Source: Pseudonocardia sp. (GTDB lineage Bacteria; Actinomycetota; Actinomycetes; Mycobacteriales; Pseudonocardiaceae). Taken from it: a DNA stretch of 40,948 nucleotides. The stretch's first letter is position 1, and each line of letters starts with the position of its first letter. Position numbers and translations under genes: made by a program. The notes beneath the pieces were generated by a model. It was not told where the DNA came from. It saw nothing but the letters and a program-made list of their open reading frames with translations, and did no database searches. The DNA lies in the NCBI GenBank assembly GCA_025869365.1, contig JAOZVV010000116.1:1-40948 (forward strand), given 5' to 3'. Of the stretch, positions 21,705 through 29,506 are shown piece after piece.

Positions 21705-22733
21705 ATGATCAGAGGCCGCAACGTCCGCGGGATCCGGGGGCTCGGCCTCCTGCTGGCGGCGGCAGGGCCCCTCGCGATCCCGAGCGCCGCGTCCGCCGAC
21801 ACCCCGGCCGACGCGCGGGTCGGCATGGTCGTACGCGCCTCCGCGCCGGCTCCCGCGGCCTTCTCGCCACCCCGCCCGGGAGAGACGATGCGGCTCTCCG
21901 CGCCGGTCCCGTCCGGGAACCCGACCGCGGTGCCGACCGTCGGGCCCGCCGGGCTGTTCCCCGGACCTGCCGCGCCGGCGCCCGAGTACGAGACCGGCGT
22001 CGCCGAGGCCGCCGTCGCCGCCGCGGTCGCCGCCGTCTCGGCCGGGACCGAGCTGGCGGTGGCCGTCCTGGACCGCGCGACGGGCGAGACCACGCTCGGG
22101 CCCCGCGCGGACGAACCGATCTACACCGCGTCGTTGTCCAAGGTCGTCGTCGCGGTCGACATCCTGGAACGGCGCCGCATCGAGGGGCTCGTGCTGGACC
22201 CGCCGGCCCTGGACCAGCTCCGGCGGGCGCTGAGCGTCAGCGACGACTCGGCGATGAGCGCGCTCTGGTCCCGGTTCGACGGGGCGGGCGCGCCCGCCCG
22301 GCTCGCAGCGCTCCTCGGGCTGCAGGACACCCGCACCCCCGCCGACGCCTCCCAGTGGGGCGAGGTGCGTGTCTCCGCGCGGGACTACCTGCGGATCTAC
22401 GACCACATCGCCGGGGAGATGTCGGAGGCGGACCGTGCGCTCCTGCTCGACGACCTCGGCGCCGCCCCCGCCTTCGCCCGGGACGGTTTCGCCCAGGACT
22501 TCGGGCTCCTCGCCCCCGCGGTCGCCGGGCCGGGTGGCCTCGGCGCGACGGCCAAGCAGGGCTGGATGTGCTGCTTCTCCGGCGAGTACTACCTGCACAG
22601 CGCGGGCCTCGTGGGCCCGGACCAGCGCTTCGTCGTCGCGCTGCTGAGCGTCCAGCCGCGCAGCCGCGGCTGGGCCGACGCCCGGGAGGAGCTGACGACC
22701 GTCGCCACCGCCCTGGCCGGAGCGCTGACCTGA
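21705..22733 (+). CDS. Secreted serine hydrolase, beta-lactamase fold
   Basis: A 342-residue exported protein. The signal peptide ends near ASA-DT (residue 31); a Pro/Ala-rich linker runs to about residue 95; the rest is a class A beta-lactamase-like domain. Catalytic motifs are SLSK (Ser143, Lys146), SDD (179-181) in place of SDN, and KQG (Lys284) in place of KTG/KSG. No clear class A Glu166 motif is evident, so it may be a peptidase or inactive homologue rather than a resistance enzyme. The ATG has no strong ribosome site. A short hairpin CCCGG-tccg-CCGGG follows the stop at 22739-22752. Confidence 0.85.
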   Translation: MIRGRNVRGIRGLGLLLAAAGPLAIPSAASADTPADARVGMVVRASAPAPAAFSPPRPGETMRLSAPVPSGNPTAVPTVGPAGLFPGPAAPAPEYETGVAEAAVAAAVAAVSAGTELAVAVLDRATGETTLGPRADEPIYTASLSKVVVAVDILERRRIEGLVLDPPALDQLRRALSVSDDSAMSALWSRFDGAGAPARLAALLGLQDTRTPADASQWGEVRVSARDYLRIYDHIAGEMSEADRALLLDDLGAAPAFARDGFAQDFGLLAPAVAGPGGLGATAKQGWMCCFSGEYYLHSAGLVGPDQRFVVALLSVQPRSRGWADAREELTTVATALAGALT

Positions 22734-22847
22734 ACCCTCCCGGTCCGCCGGGGGCCCACGGCCCGCCTCGCCGCGGGAACTGTCGGTGAGGTGTGCCAGT
22801 GTCGTCGTCCGTGACCTGGTGCCGGATGTGTCGTGGGTGAGTCGGTG

Positions 22848-25262
22848 ATGCGGTCCGCGCGCGGGGTCGAGCTGCTGCACCGGGTCCTCGCCGGTTCGGG
22901 GCAGGACCTGGACGTCACGATCGTCGACGCGGGCGAGTCCGGGCTCCCCGCCCCGGCGGAGCCCGACCCGCAGGACCTCCATCCCCTCCGGCACGCCATC
23001 CGCCTCCCGCCGCGCGCCGGTCGAGCGGTGCCGTGGCCGCAGTGGGCACCCGAGAACGTCGTGCGGGCCCTGCGGGACAGCGGGGTCGAGGCCCCGTGGA
23101 ACCACCAGGCCGAGGGCGCGGAACTCGCGCACGCGGGTCGGGACGTGGTCGTCGCGACGGGCACGGCGTCCGGGAAGTCCCTGGTCTACCAGCTGCCGGT
23201 GCTCACCCGCTTCGCCGAGGACCCGCGCGCGACCGCGCTCTACCTCTCGCCCACCAAGGCTCTCGCCGCGGACCAGCTCCGGGCCCTGGGCGCGCTCGGC
23301 GTCCCGGACGTGCGGCTCTCGCCCTTCGACGGCGACACGCCCATGGACGAGCGGGACTGGGCCCGCCGGCACGCGCGCTGGATCTTCAGCAACCCGGACA
23401 TGCTGCACCGGTCGATGCTGCCGATGCACGGCCGCTGGTCCACGTTCCTGCGCCGGCTCAGCTACGTCGTGGTGGACGAGTGCCACACCTACCGCGGCGT
23501 CTTCGGCTCGCACGTCGCGCTGCTGCTGCGCCGCCTCCTGCGGGTCGCCCGCCGCTACGGCGCCTCGCCGACGATCGTGCTCGCCTCCGCCACCGTGGCC
23601 CGCCCGGCCGAGTTCGCCGGGGTGCTGACCGGCCGGGACGTCGCCGCGGTGACCGACGACGGGTCGCCGAGCGCCGGCCGCACCGTCGCCCTGTGGGAGC
23701 CGCCGCTGCTCCCGGAGCTCACCGGGGAGAACGGGGCGCCGGTGCGCAGGCCGGCGTCCACGGAGTCCGCGCGGATGCTCGCGGACCTGGTGGTCGAGGG
23801 CGCGCGGACCCTGGCGTTCGTCCGGTCCCGGCGCGGTGCGGAGACCACCGCGTTGAGCGCCCAGCGCCTGGTCTCGGACGTGGACCCGGATCTCGTCGGC
23901 CGGATCGCGGCCTACCGGGGCGGATACCTGCCCGAGGAGCGGCGGGCGCTCGAGTCCGCCCTGGTCCGCGGCGAGCTGCTCGGGGTGGCGACCACGAACG
24001 CGCTCGAGCTGGGCGTGGACATCGCCGGGCTGGACGCCGTCGTCGTCGCCGGGTTCCCCGGGACGCGGGCATCGTTCTGGCAGCAGGCCGGCCGGGCCGG
24101 CCGCGCCCGGGACGAGGCCCTGGTGGTGCTCGTCGCGCGGGACGACCCCATGGACACCTACCTCGTGCACCATCCGCAGGCCCTGCTCGGCGCCCCCGTG
24201 GAGAGCTGCGTACTGGACCCGGCGAACCCGTACGTGCTGGCCCCGCAGCTCGCCTGCGCCGCGGCGGAGCTGCCGCTCACCGACGAGGACGTCGAGCGGG
24301 ACTTCGGAGGGGAGCCCGCCCGGACCGTGCTGGACGCCCTCGTCGAGGACGGGGTCCTGCGCAGGCGCTCCGTCGGCTGGTTCTGGCCGTCGGCGCGGGA
24401 GCGGCCGGCGGCGTCGGTCGACATCCGCGGCTCGGGGCTGAGGCAGGTGGCGATGGTGGAGGCGGCCACGGGTCGGATGCTGGGCACCGTCGAGGGATCG
24501 TCGGCCCCCGCCACGGCGCACCGGGGTGCGGTGTACCTGCACCGCGGGGAGAGCTACGTCGTGGACGAGCTGGACCTGGAGGCGGGGCTCGCGCTCGTGC
24601 ACGCCGAGGATCCGGACTGGCGCACCGACGCCCGTTCCACCGCGGACGTCGACGTGACCGCGGTCCGGTCGCGGACGGACCACGGTCCGGTGAGCGTCTA
24701 CTTCGGGGACGTCCGGGTGACCGGACAGGTCGTGGAGTACCAGCGCCGGACCCCGGACGGGACGGTGCTGGAGACGGTGCCGCTGGACCTGCCCGCGCAG
24801 ACGCTCGAGACGCGCGCCGTCTGGTACACGGTCGACGAGACGGTCCTCGCCGCCGCGGGCCTCACCCCGGCCCGGATCCCGGGCGCGCTGCACGCCGCCG
24901 AGCACGCCGCGATCGGGCTGTTGCCGCTCTTCGCGATCTGCGACCGCTGGGACATCGGCGGCCTCTCCACCGCGCTGCACCCGGACACCGGGCTGCCGTC
25001 CGTGTTCGTCCACGACGGCCATCCCGGCGGGGCGGGTCTCGCCGAGCGGGGCCACGCGGTCCTGGCGCGCTGGCTGCGGGCGACCCGTGAGGCGATCGGG
25101 AACTGCGGCTGCCGGAGCGGCTGCCCGTCCTGCGTGCAGTCCCCGAAGTGCGGCAACGGCAACGTGCCGCTGGACAAGTCCGGCGCGCTGGTGGTGCTGG
25201 ACATCGTGCTCGCGGCGCTGGAAGGTCCTGGTCCGACCGGCGGGAGCACCGGGGCGGCGTGA
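22848..25262 (+). CDS. MrfA-like DEAD/DEAH helicase with DUF1998 zinc site
   Basis: An 804-residue superfamily 2 helicase. Motifs in order: VATGTASGKS (I), SPTKALAADQL (Ia), VDECHTYRG (II, DECH), LASATVARP (III), TTNALELGVDI (V) and QQAGRAGRAR (VI). The C-terminal DUF1998 domain ends in NCGCRSGCPSCVQSPKCGNGN, four spaced cysteines for a structural metal. Bacillus MrfA with this layout is a 3'-5' helicase repairing mitomycin damage; the M. tuberculosis counterpart is Rv3649. TIGRFAM names this group helicase/secretion neighborhood DEAH-box helicase. ATG is chosen because GGTGAG lies seven bases upstream; a GTG at 22833 would add five residues. It converges with the Tad locus. Confidence 0.93.
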   Translation: MRSARGVELLHRVLAGSGQDLDVTIVDAGESGLPAPAEPDPQDLHPLRHAIRLPPRAGRAVPWPQWAPENVVRALRDSGVEAPWNHQAEGAELAHAGRDVVVATGTASGKSLVYQLPVLTRFAEDPRATALYLSPTKALAADQLRALGALGVPDVRLSPFDGDTPMDERDWARRHARWIFSNPDMLHRSMLPMHGRWSTFLRRLSYVVVDECHTYRGVFGSHVALLLRRLLRVARRYGASPTIVLASATVARPAEFAGVLTGRDVAAVTDDGSPSAGRTVALWEPPLLPELTGENGAPVRRPASTESARMLADLVVEGARTLAFVRSRRGAETTALSAQRLVSDVDPDLVGRIAAYRGGYLPEERRALESALVRGELLGVATTNALELGVDIAGLDAVVVAGFPGTRASFWQQAGRAGRARDEALVVLVARDDPMDTYLVHHPQALLGAPVESCVLDPANPYVLAPQLACAAAELPLTDEDVERDFGGEPARTVLDALVEDGVLRRRSVGWFWPSARERPAASVDIRGSGLRQVAMVEAATGRMLGTVEGSSAPATAHRGAVYLHRGESYVVDELDLEAGLALVHAEDPDWRTDARSTADVDVTAVRSRTDHGPVSVYFGDVRVTGQVVEYQRRTPDGTVLETVPLDLPAQTLETRAVWYTVDETVLAAAGLTPARIPGALHAAEHAAIGLLPLFAICDRWDIGGLSTALHPDTGLPSVFVHDGHPGGAGLAERGHAVLARWLRATREAIGNCGCRSGCPSCVQSPKCGNGNVPLDKSGALVVLDIVLAALEGPGPTGGSTGAA

Positions 25263-25531
25263 GCCGGGCCTGCCGGAGCCGGGCCTGCCGGGCCTGCGTG
25301 GACCCGGCCTGCGGGAGCCGGGAGCCGGGCCCGTGGGAGCGGGACCGTTGTCGCCCGGGTGCACGTCCGGGTGGAGTGGGCCGCCGCCGGCGGGCCCGTC
25401 GGGGGCCGGACCGGCCGGCGGCGGCCGAGTTGCGGTGGTGCCGAATGGGGGGTCGGCCGTAAGGCGCTCCGGCGCCACCGCGGTCTGGGGAGCGAACACT
25501 CTTGTCCGGCGGCCCGGCCCGGGCCGGGCCG
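25261..25531. repeat. GC-rich tandem repeat and perfect palindrome between convergent genes
   Basis: The 452 bases from 25263 to 25714 hold no gene I can support. GAGCCGGGCCTGCCG is repeated exactly in tandem (25261-25275, 25276-25290), followed by degenerate copies to about 25338. A 22-base perfect palindrome, arms CGGCCCGGCCC and GGGCCGGGCCG, lies at 25510-25531. These may end transcription of the helicase and of the Tad operon, which converge here. The stretch 25620-25700 is less GC-rich and has no clear feature. Confidence 0.55.
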
Positions 25532-25714
25532 TCGAGACGCGTCCAGTAGGCCCGCCCATCGCGTCCGGGACCAGACGCGTTCGCCGATCGGTGCGCCTGC
25601 AACGACGAGCGCGCCGCGCGGAGCGGTCGGGCGGCGAGACATCTTTCCGATCTTGGTGATGGGCCATTCGTACCCACGTCGTTCCATTCGTCGTCCGTCT
25701 CGGACCGCTCGCCG

Positions 25715-26137
25715 TCACCCGGACCGTCCGGGTGAGGGTCCCTGCGTGGTATCGGACGCGACGTCCGCTCGGGTGTCCGCCGGACCCGCCGGAACCGGGC
25801 CTGCGCGGGCCCGGCCGACGGCCTCGCCGGGGGCCAGCAGCGTCCAGGAGCGGTGGACCCGCACCTGTACCACCGCCTCCCAGCCGTCCAGCTCGCAGCG
25901 GTCGAGCACCGCCCGCGCGCGTTCGGCGAGATCCCGGGCGAGAGCGCAGGCGGTGTCCGTCCCGTCGATCGACCGGCCGGCGGCCCCGAGCGCCGCGAGG
26001 TCCGCAGCGGCCTCGGCGCGGTGCCGGGCGAGCACGGCGCCGCCGACGTCCACGCCGGCCGCGAGGACCAGCAGGATCGCGAGGGAGGCGAAGGCTGCGA
26101 AGACGGTGGCCGAGCCGCGGTCGTCCCGCGGGATCAC
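25715..26137 (-). CDS. TadE-like protein of the helicase/secretion neighborhood
   Basis: A 140-residue protein with a prepilin-like N-terminus, DDRGSATVFAAFASLAILLVLAAGVDVGGAVLA: a glycine, then a hydrophobic helix. The residue at +5 after Gly8 is Phe, not the Glu found in pilins and in the TadE protein next door, so class III signal processing is doubtful. The Cys-containing middle (TACALARD, DRCELDG) is the conserved part; the C-terminal 40 residues are low complexity. It matches the position and type of Rv3654c (TIGRFAM tadE_like_DECH). GTG start overlaps the TadE stop. Last gene of the locus. Confidence 0.85.
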   Translation of the reverse strand: MIPRDDRGSATVFAAFASLAILLVLAAGVDVGGAVLARHRAEAAADLAALGAAGRSIDGTDTACALARDLAERARAVLDRCELDGWEAVVQVRVHRSWTLLAPGEAVGRARAGPVPAGPADTRADVASDTTQGPSPGRSG

Positions 26138-26541
26138 GGCCCTCCTCCGCCCTGCGTGAGGATCTCGGGTTCCTGCGCGGCGGGTTCGAGCACCGCGTGC
26201 GCAGTGCCCGCCACCCGGAAGGGCAGGACCCGGCCCGGGGCCGCGGTGACGGTCGCGGTGATCTCCTCGCCGTCGACCCGCAGCTCGGTCTGCGCCCCAC
26301 CCGGGGCGAGCCGCAGCGCGATCTCCCTGGCCCGCTCGGGTTCACCCCGTGCGGCGAGCCGCGCCATCTCCCGTGCCGCGTCGACGCAGCGCACCGAGGC
26401 CGTGACGGTGGCGACCGAGCCGAGCGCCAGCGCGGTGACGACCGCGAGCGCGCCCAGGGCGATGGCGGCCTCGACCGTCACCGCGCCCCGGTCGCCGTCC
26501 TCGGTCGTGTCCCGCCGCTGTCGGCCGGCCCGGCCGTCCAT
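26134..26541 (-). CDS. TadE family pseudopilin
   Basis: A 135-residue TadE-type minor pilin. After a hydrophilic leader, DRG-AVTVEAAIALGALAVVTALAL gives a prepilin cleavage glycine (Gly19), Glu at +5 (Glu24) and a membrane helix. The external part (residues 55-120) is short and mostly beta-like. TadE proteins are processed by a prepilin peptidase and assist Flp pilus assembly; it corresponds in position to Rv3655c. The ATG shares one base with the stop of the Flp gene (TGATG), and the stop overlaps the next start (GTGA). Confidence 0.88.
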   Translation of the reverse strand: MDGRAGRQRRDTTEDGDRGAVTVEAAIALGALAVVTALALGSVATVTASVRCVDAAREMARLAARGEPERAREIALRLAPGGAQTELRVDGEEITATVTAAPGRVLPFRVAGTAHAVLEPAAQEPEILTQGGGGP

Positions 26542-26720
26542 CAGAACGTCACCGACAAGGCACGCTGGACCAGACCGGTGAGGGCGGACACGATGCCGTC
26601 CCCGCTGATCACGGCGTAGAGGACGGCGGCGAACGCGGCGGCGGCGATCGTGCCCACCGCGTACTCGACGGTGGACATGCCGTCGTCCTCGCGGACGGTG
26701 CCCACGATTCGGTTCCACAT
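26541..26720 (-). CDS. Flp-type pilin (DUF4244-like), 59 residues
   Basis: A 59-residue protein in the correct place for the major pilin. It begins MWNRIVGTVREDDG, then MSTVEYAVGTIAAAAFAA, so Gly14 is the prepilin cleavage site with the Flp hallmark Glu-Tyr at +5 and +6. The hydrophobic helix follows, and the tail ends in ALSVTF. This resembles Rv3656c (DUF4244). ATG start with AAGGAGA upstream, stronger than those of its neighbours, as expected for a subunit needed in excess. No prepilin peptidase gene is present in the window, so it must be encoded elsewhere. Confidence 0.88.
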   Translation of the reverse strand: MWNRIVGTVREDDGMSTVEYAVGTIAAAAFAAVLYAVISGDGIVSALTGLVQRALSVTF

Positions 26721-26759
26721 GGTGGTCTCCTTCAGGGGTTGGTGGAGCTGGGTCGGCTT

Positions 26760-26776
26760 CCGGTGGTCACCACCGG
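26760..26776 (-). promoter_or_regulatory. Inverted repeat at tadC end before flp
   Basis: CCGGTGGT-c-ACCACCGG spans the TadC stop codon, some 40 bases downstream of the Flp start codon on the map, that is, upstream of flp in the... minus-strand reading order TadC precedes Flp. As RNA it can fold to a seven-base stem with a triloop. It could attenuate or process the transcript between the assembly genes and the pilin gene. Confidence 0.3.
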
Positions 26777-27543
26777 GCGAGTGCCTGCCCCGCGAGGCCG
26801 ATCACGACCGGCGCGATCCCGAGGGCCAGGAACGCGGGGAGGAAACAGAGCCCGAGCGGGCCGGTGATCAGGACCGCGGCACGTTGCGCGCGGGCCTCGG
26901 CGGCGTCCACGAGCTCGGCGCGCAACCGCACGGCCTCGGCCCGGGCGGCCTGGGCCAACCCGGCGCCGGTGCCGGCGGAGCGGCGGGCCACGCGGCCGAA
27001 GTCCGCCAGTGCGGGAACGACCTCCACCGCGCGCCAGGCGCCCGCCGGATCGGCTCCGAGCTCCAGCAACCCGGCCACGCGTCGCAGCGCGACGCCGGGC
27101 TGTCCGGCGAGCCGGACCGAGGCCGCCTCCGCCGCCGCCGGGACGGGGAGCCCCACCTCGAGGCAGACGGCGAGCAGCTCCCACGCCCCCGCCAAGCCAG
27201 CAGGATCGCGGATCTGCCGGGGCCCGCGTGCGGCCACCCTCAGCGCACCCACCGCGAGGCAGGCGCCGATCAGGACGCCCGTGACGGCGCCCCCGATCCC
27301 GCCCACGACCAGCCAGGTCATCGCCGCCACGGCGAGCCCGCCGGCGACGGCCCAGCCGGGCCGCAGGACGGGCGGCGCACCGGGCGCGGCGATCACGTGG
27401 GCGAGCGCGGTCAGCCTGCCGCGGCCCGGCCGAGGACCGGCGACGAGGAGGGCCAGGGCGAGGACCGCCAGGGGAAGGGCGGCACCGGGACGCTCGATCG
27501 GGGGGAGGGCCGCCAGGGAGGGAACGGCCGACGGCCCGGTCAC
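26767..27543 (-). CDS. TadC-like type II/IV secretion membrane protein
   Basis: A 258-residue membrane protein with a T2SSF (GspF-like) domain. Hydrophobic segments lie at about 20-35 and 70-100, the cytoplasmic helical F domain (LAGAWELLAVCLEVGLPVPAAAEA, then FGRVARRSAGTGAGLAQAARAEAVRLR) at about 115-215, and two final membrane helices (LITGPLGLCFLPAFLALGIAPVVIGL). Such proteins form the inner-membrane platform on which the CpaF ATPase acts. GTG start overlaps the TadB stop (GTGA). It corresponds to Rv3657c in order. The Flp gene follows after 46 bases with its own ribosome site. Confidence 0.85.
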   Translation of the reverse strand: MTGPSAVPSLAALPPIERPGAALPLAVLALALLVAGPRPGRGRLTALAHVIAAPGAPPVLRPGWAVAGGLAVAAMTWLVVGGIGGAVTGVLIGACLAVGALRVAARGPRQIRDPAGLAGAWELLAVCLEVGLPVPAAAEAASVRLAGQPGVALRRVAGLLELGADPAGAWRAVEVVPALADFGRVARRSAGTGAGLAQAARAEAVRLRAELVDAAEARAQRAAVLITGPLGLCFLPAFLALGIAPVVIGLAGQALARW

Positions 27544-28346
27544 CGTGGCACCGCAGCGCGCAGGATCCGCGCGGTCCACAGCTGACCGGCGACGACGAAG
27601 CCGGCGCCGAGGAGCAGCAGGAGCTGGCCGAGGAACCCGGTCCGCAGGACCCCGAGGGGATCCGCGCCCATGAGGTGGCCGAGGCCCAGGCCGAGCGCCG
27701 GCAGCCCGGTGAGCACCGCGGCGGTGGCCCGGGGACCGGCGAGCTGGGCCCGCACCCGCGCCCCGAAGGCGAGGCGCCAGCGGATGTCCGACAGGGCGCC
27801 GTCGAGGAGCAGGGCGAGCGGAGCGCCGTGCCGGTCCGCCAGACCCCAGGCGGCGGCCACCCGCCGGAGGTCCTCGGAGCTCGGGCCCGCGGCGGTGCGG
27901 CGGAGTGCCGCGGGGACGTCGTCGCCGAGCCGGGCGGCGGCCGCGGCCGGGCCGAGCAGCTGCTCGGCCCACGGGCCGTCCTGGCGGACACCGTCCAGGG
28001 CGGTCGCCGGATGGGCGCCGACCCGCAGCTCGTCGGTCATCCTGGCGAGGGCGTCCGCGAGCTGCCCGGACGTCGCGGCCGAGGCCAGCTCGATCCTCCG
28101 GGCCGATCGCCGGTGCTGCCACAGCGCCGCGGCGCCGGCTCCGGTGATCCCGCCCGCCACCCCCAGGACCAGCGCTCCGCCCACCGCGCCCACCGCGACG
28201 AGCCAGAGGGCGGCCGGCAGGTGCGGAACCCGGCGCCGGCTCGCCCGGGGGAGGAGCGCACCGAGCCGGGCGGTGCCGGCACGTCCGGGGGCGCAGAGCA
28301 GGGCCGCCCCGAGCGCGGCGACGGCGACCGCGGACACCGGGCTCAC
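27540..28346 (-). CDS. TadB-like type II/IV secretion membrane protein
   Basis: A 268-residue membrane platform protein with a T2SSF domain. Hydrophobic segments are at the N-terminus and around 50-75, the F domain (LADALARMTDELRVGAHPATAL ... AAWGLADRHGAPLALLLDGALSDIR) at about 95-200, and two C-terminal helices (LTGLPALGLGLGHLMGADPL, LLLLLGAGFVVAGQL). It pairs with the TadC-like protein to form the pilus base. Two adjacent GTG codons could start it; the one overlapping the CpaF stop as GTGA is chosen. It corresponds to Rv3658c. Confidence 0.87.
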   Translation of the reverse strand: MSPVSAVAVAALGAALLCAPGRAGTARLGALLPRASRRRVPHLPAALWLVAVGAVGGALVLGVAGGITGAGAAALWQHRRSARRIELASAATSGQLADALARMTDELRVGAHPATALDGVRQDGPWAEQLLGPAAAAARLGDDVPAALRRTAAGPSSEDLRRVAAAWGLADRHGAPLALLLDGALSDIRWRLAFGARVRAQLAGPRATAAVLTGLPALGLGLGHLMGADPLGVLRTGFLGQLLLLLGAGFVVAGQLWTARILRAAVPR

Positions 28347-29506
28347 CACGGCGCACCGATCCCGCGCTCGGCCAGCAGCGCACCGAAGCCGGTCCGGCCC
28401 TCGCCCCAGCCGCCCGACCTGGTCCACACCGGGAGCACCGCGACCCCGGCCGGCTCGCGACGCAGGAGCCCGACCCCGTCGAGGACGCGGCCCGCGCCCG
28501 GGAGCCTGCGCATGTGCAGCACCACCTGCACGGCCGCGGCGAGCTGGCTGTGCAGGGTCTCCCGGGTCATCCCGCCGGCCCCGGCGAGCGCCTCCAGCCG
28601 GGCGGGGACCTCGCGGACCGAGTTCGCGTGCACGGTCCCGGCGCCGCCGTCGTGACCGGTGTTGAGTGCGGCCAGGAGCTCGACGACCTCGGCCCCGCGC
28701 ACCTCACCGACGACCAGCCGGTCCGGCCGCATCCGCAGGGCCTGGCGGACCAGCTCCCGCAGGCCGACGCCGCCCGCTCCCTCGATGTTCGCCGGGCGGG
28801 CGACGAGCCGCACGACGTGCGGGTGTCGGGGGCGCAGCTCCTCGGCGTCCTCCACGGTCAGGATCCGTTCGCCCGGGTCCACCGCGCTGAGCAGGGCGTT
28901 CAGCACGGTCGTCTTCCCCGAGCCGGTACCGCCGGACACGAGCAGCGCGAGCCGGGCGTCGACGACCGCCCGGAGCAGTGCCTCGCCTTCCTCGTCGACG
29001 GAGCCGAGCATCCGCAGAGCGGCGAGATCGTGTGCGGCGGGCCGCAGCACCCGTAGCGAGATGCACGTGCCGTCCGCGGCGACGGGCGCCAGCACCGCGT
29101 GCAGCCGCACGCCGGACTCGGCGAGCCAGCCGTCGACGTGCGGGCTGGCATCGTCGAGCCGGCGACCCGCGGCGAGGGCGAGCCGCTGGGCGAGCCGGCG
29201 CACCGCCGCCTCGTCCGGGAACCGGACGCCGACCGGCTCGAGGCCCGATCCACGGTCCGCCCAGACCGACGAGGGACCGGAGACCAGCACGTCCGTGGTC
29301 CGCGGGTCTCGCAGCAGCTCGTCGAGCGGGCCGGCCCCGGTGAACTCCTGGCGGATCGTCCGCAGGGCGCTGAGGACGTCCAGGTCCGAGACCACGCCCC
29401 CGGACTCGGCCCGGACGGCCTCGGCGACCGCCATCGGGGTGGGGGCACCGCCGTCCACCGCGAGCCGGGACCGGACCCGGTCCACCAGCCCGCCGGGCGT
29501 CGTCAC
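28343..29506 (-). CDS. CpaF/TadA-type secretion ATPase
   Basis: A 387-residue hexameric secretion ATPase of the T2SSE/VirB11 group. After an N-terminal domain (DVLSALRTIRQEFTGAGPLDELLRD, typical of CpaF) come Walker A SGGTGSGKTT (Lys198), the Asp box ILTVEDAEELR, Walker B RPDRLVVGEVRGAEV, and the His box GHDGGAGTVHANS. It powers assembly of the Flp pilus. TIGRFAM calls this branch helicase/secretion neighborhood ATPase. GTG start overlaps the upstream stop (GTGA) and the stop overlaps TadB, so levels of the machine parts are translationally coupled. Confidence 0.95.
   Translation of the reverse strand: MTTPGGLVDRVRSRLAVDGGAPTPMAVAEAVRAESGGVVSDLDVLSALRTIRQEFTGAGPLDELLRDPRTTDVLVSGPSSVWADRGSGLEPVGVRFPDEAAVRRLAQRLALAAGRRLDDASPHVDGWLAESGVRLHAVLAPVAADGTCISLRVLRPAAHDLAALRMLGSVDEEGEALLRAVVDARLALLVSGGTGSGKTTVLNALLSAVDPGERILTVEDAEELRPRHPHVVRLVARPANIEGAGGVGLRELVRQALRMRPDRLVVGEVRGAEVVELLAALNTGHDGGAGTVHANSVREVPARLEALAGAGGMTRETLHSQLAAAVQVVLHMRRLPGAGRVLDGVGLLRREPAGVAVLPVWTRSGGWGEGRTGFGALLAERGIGAPW

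Noticed and set aside
25263..25714. Collagen-like or cold-shock gene between helicase and Tad locus.
   Set aside because: The Gly-Pro-rich frames come from the GC repeat, and no cold-shock motif is present although cspA lies near this locus in mycobacteria.
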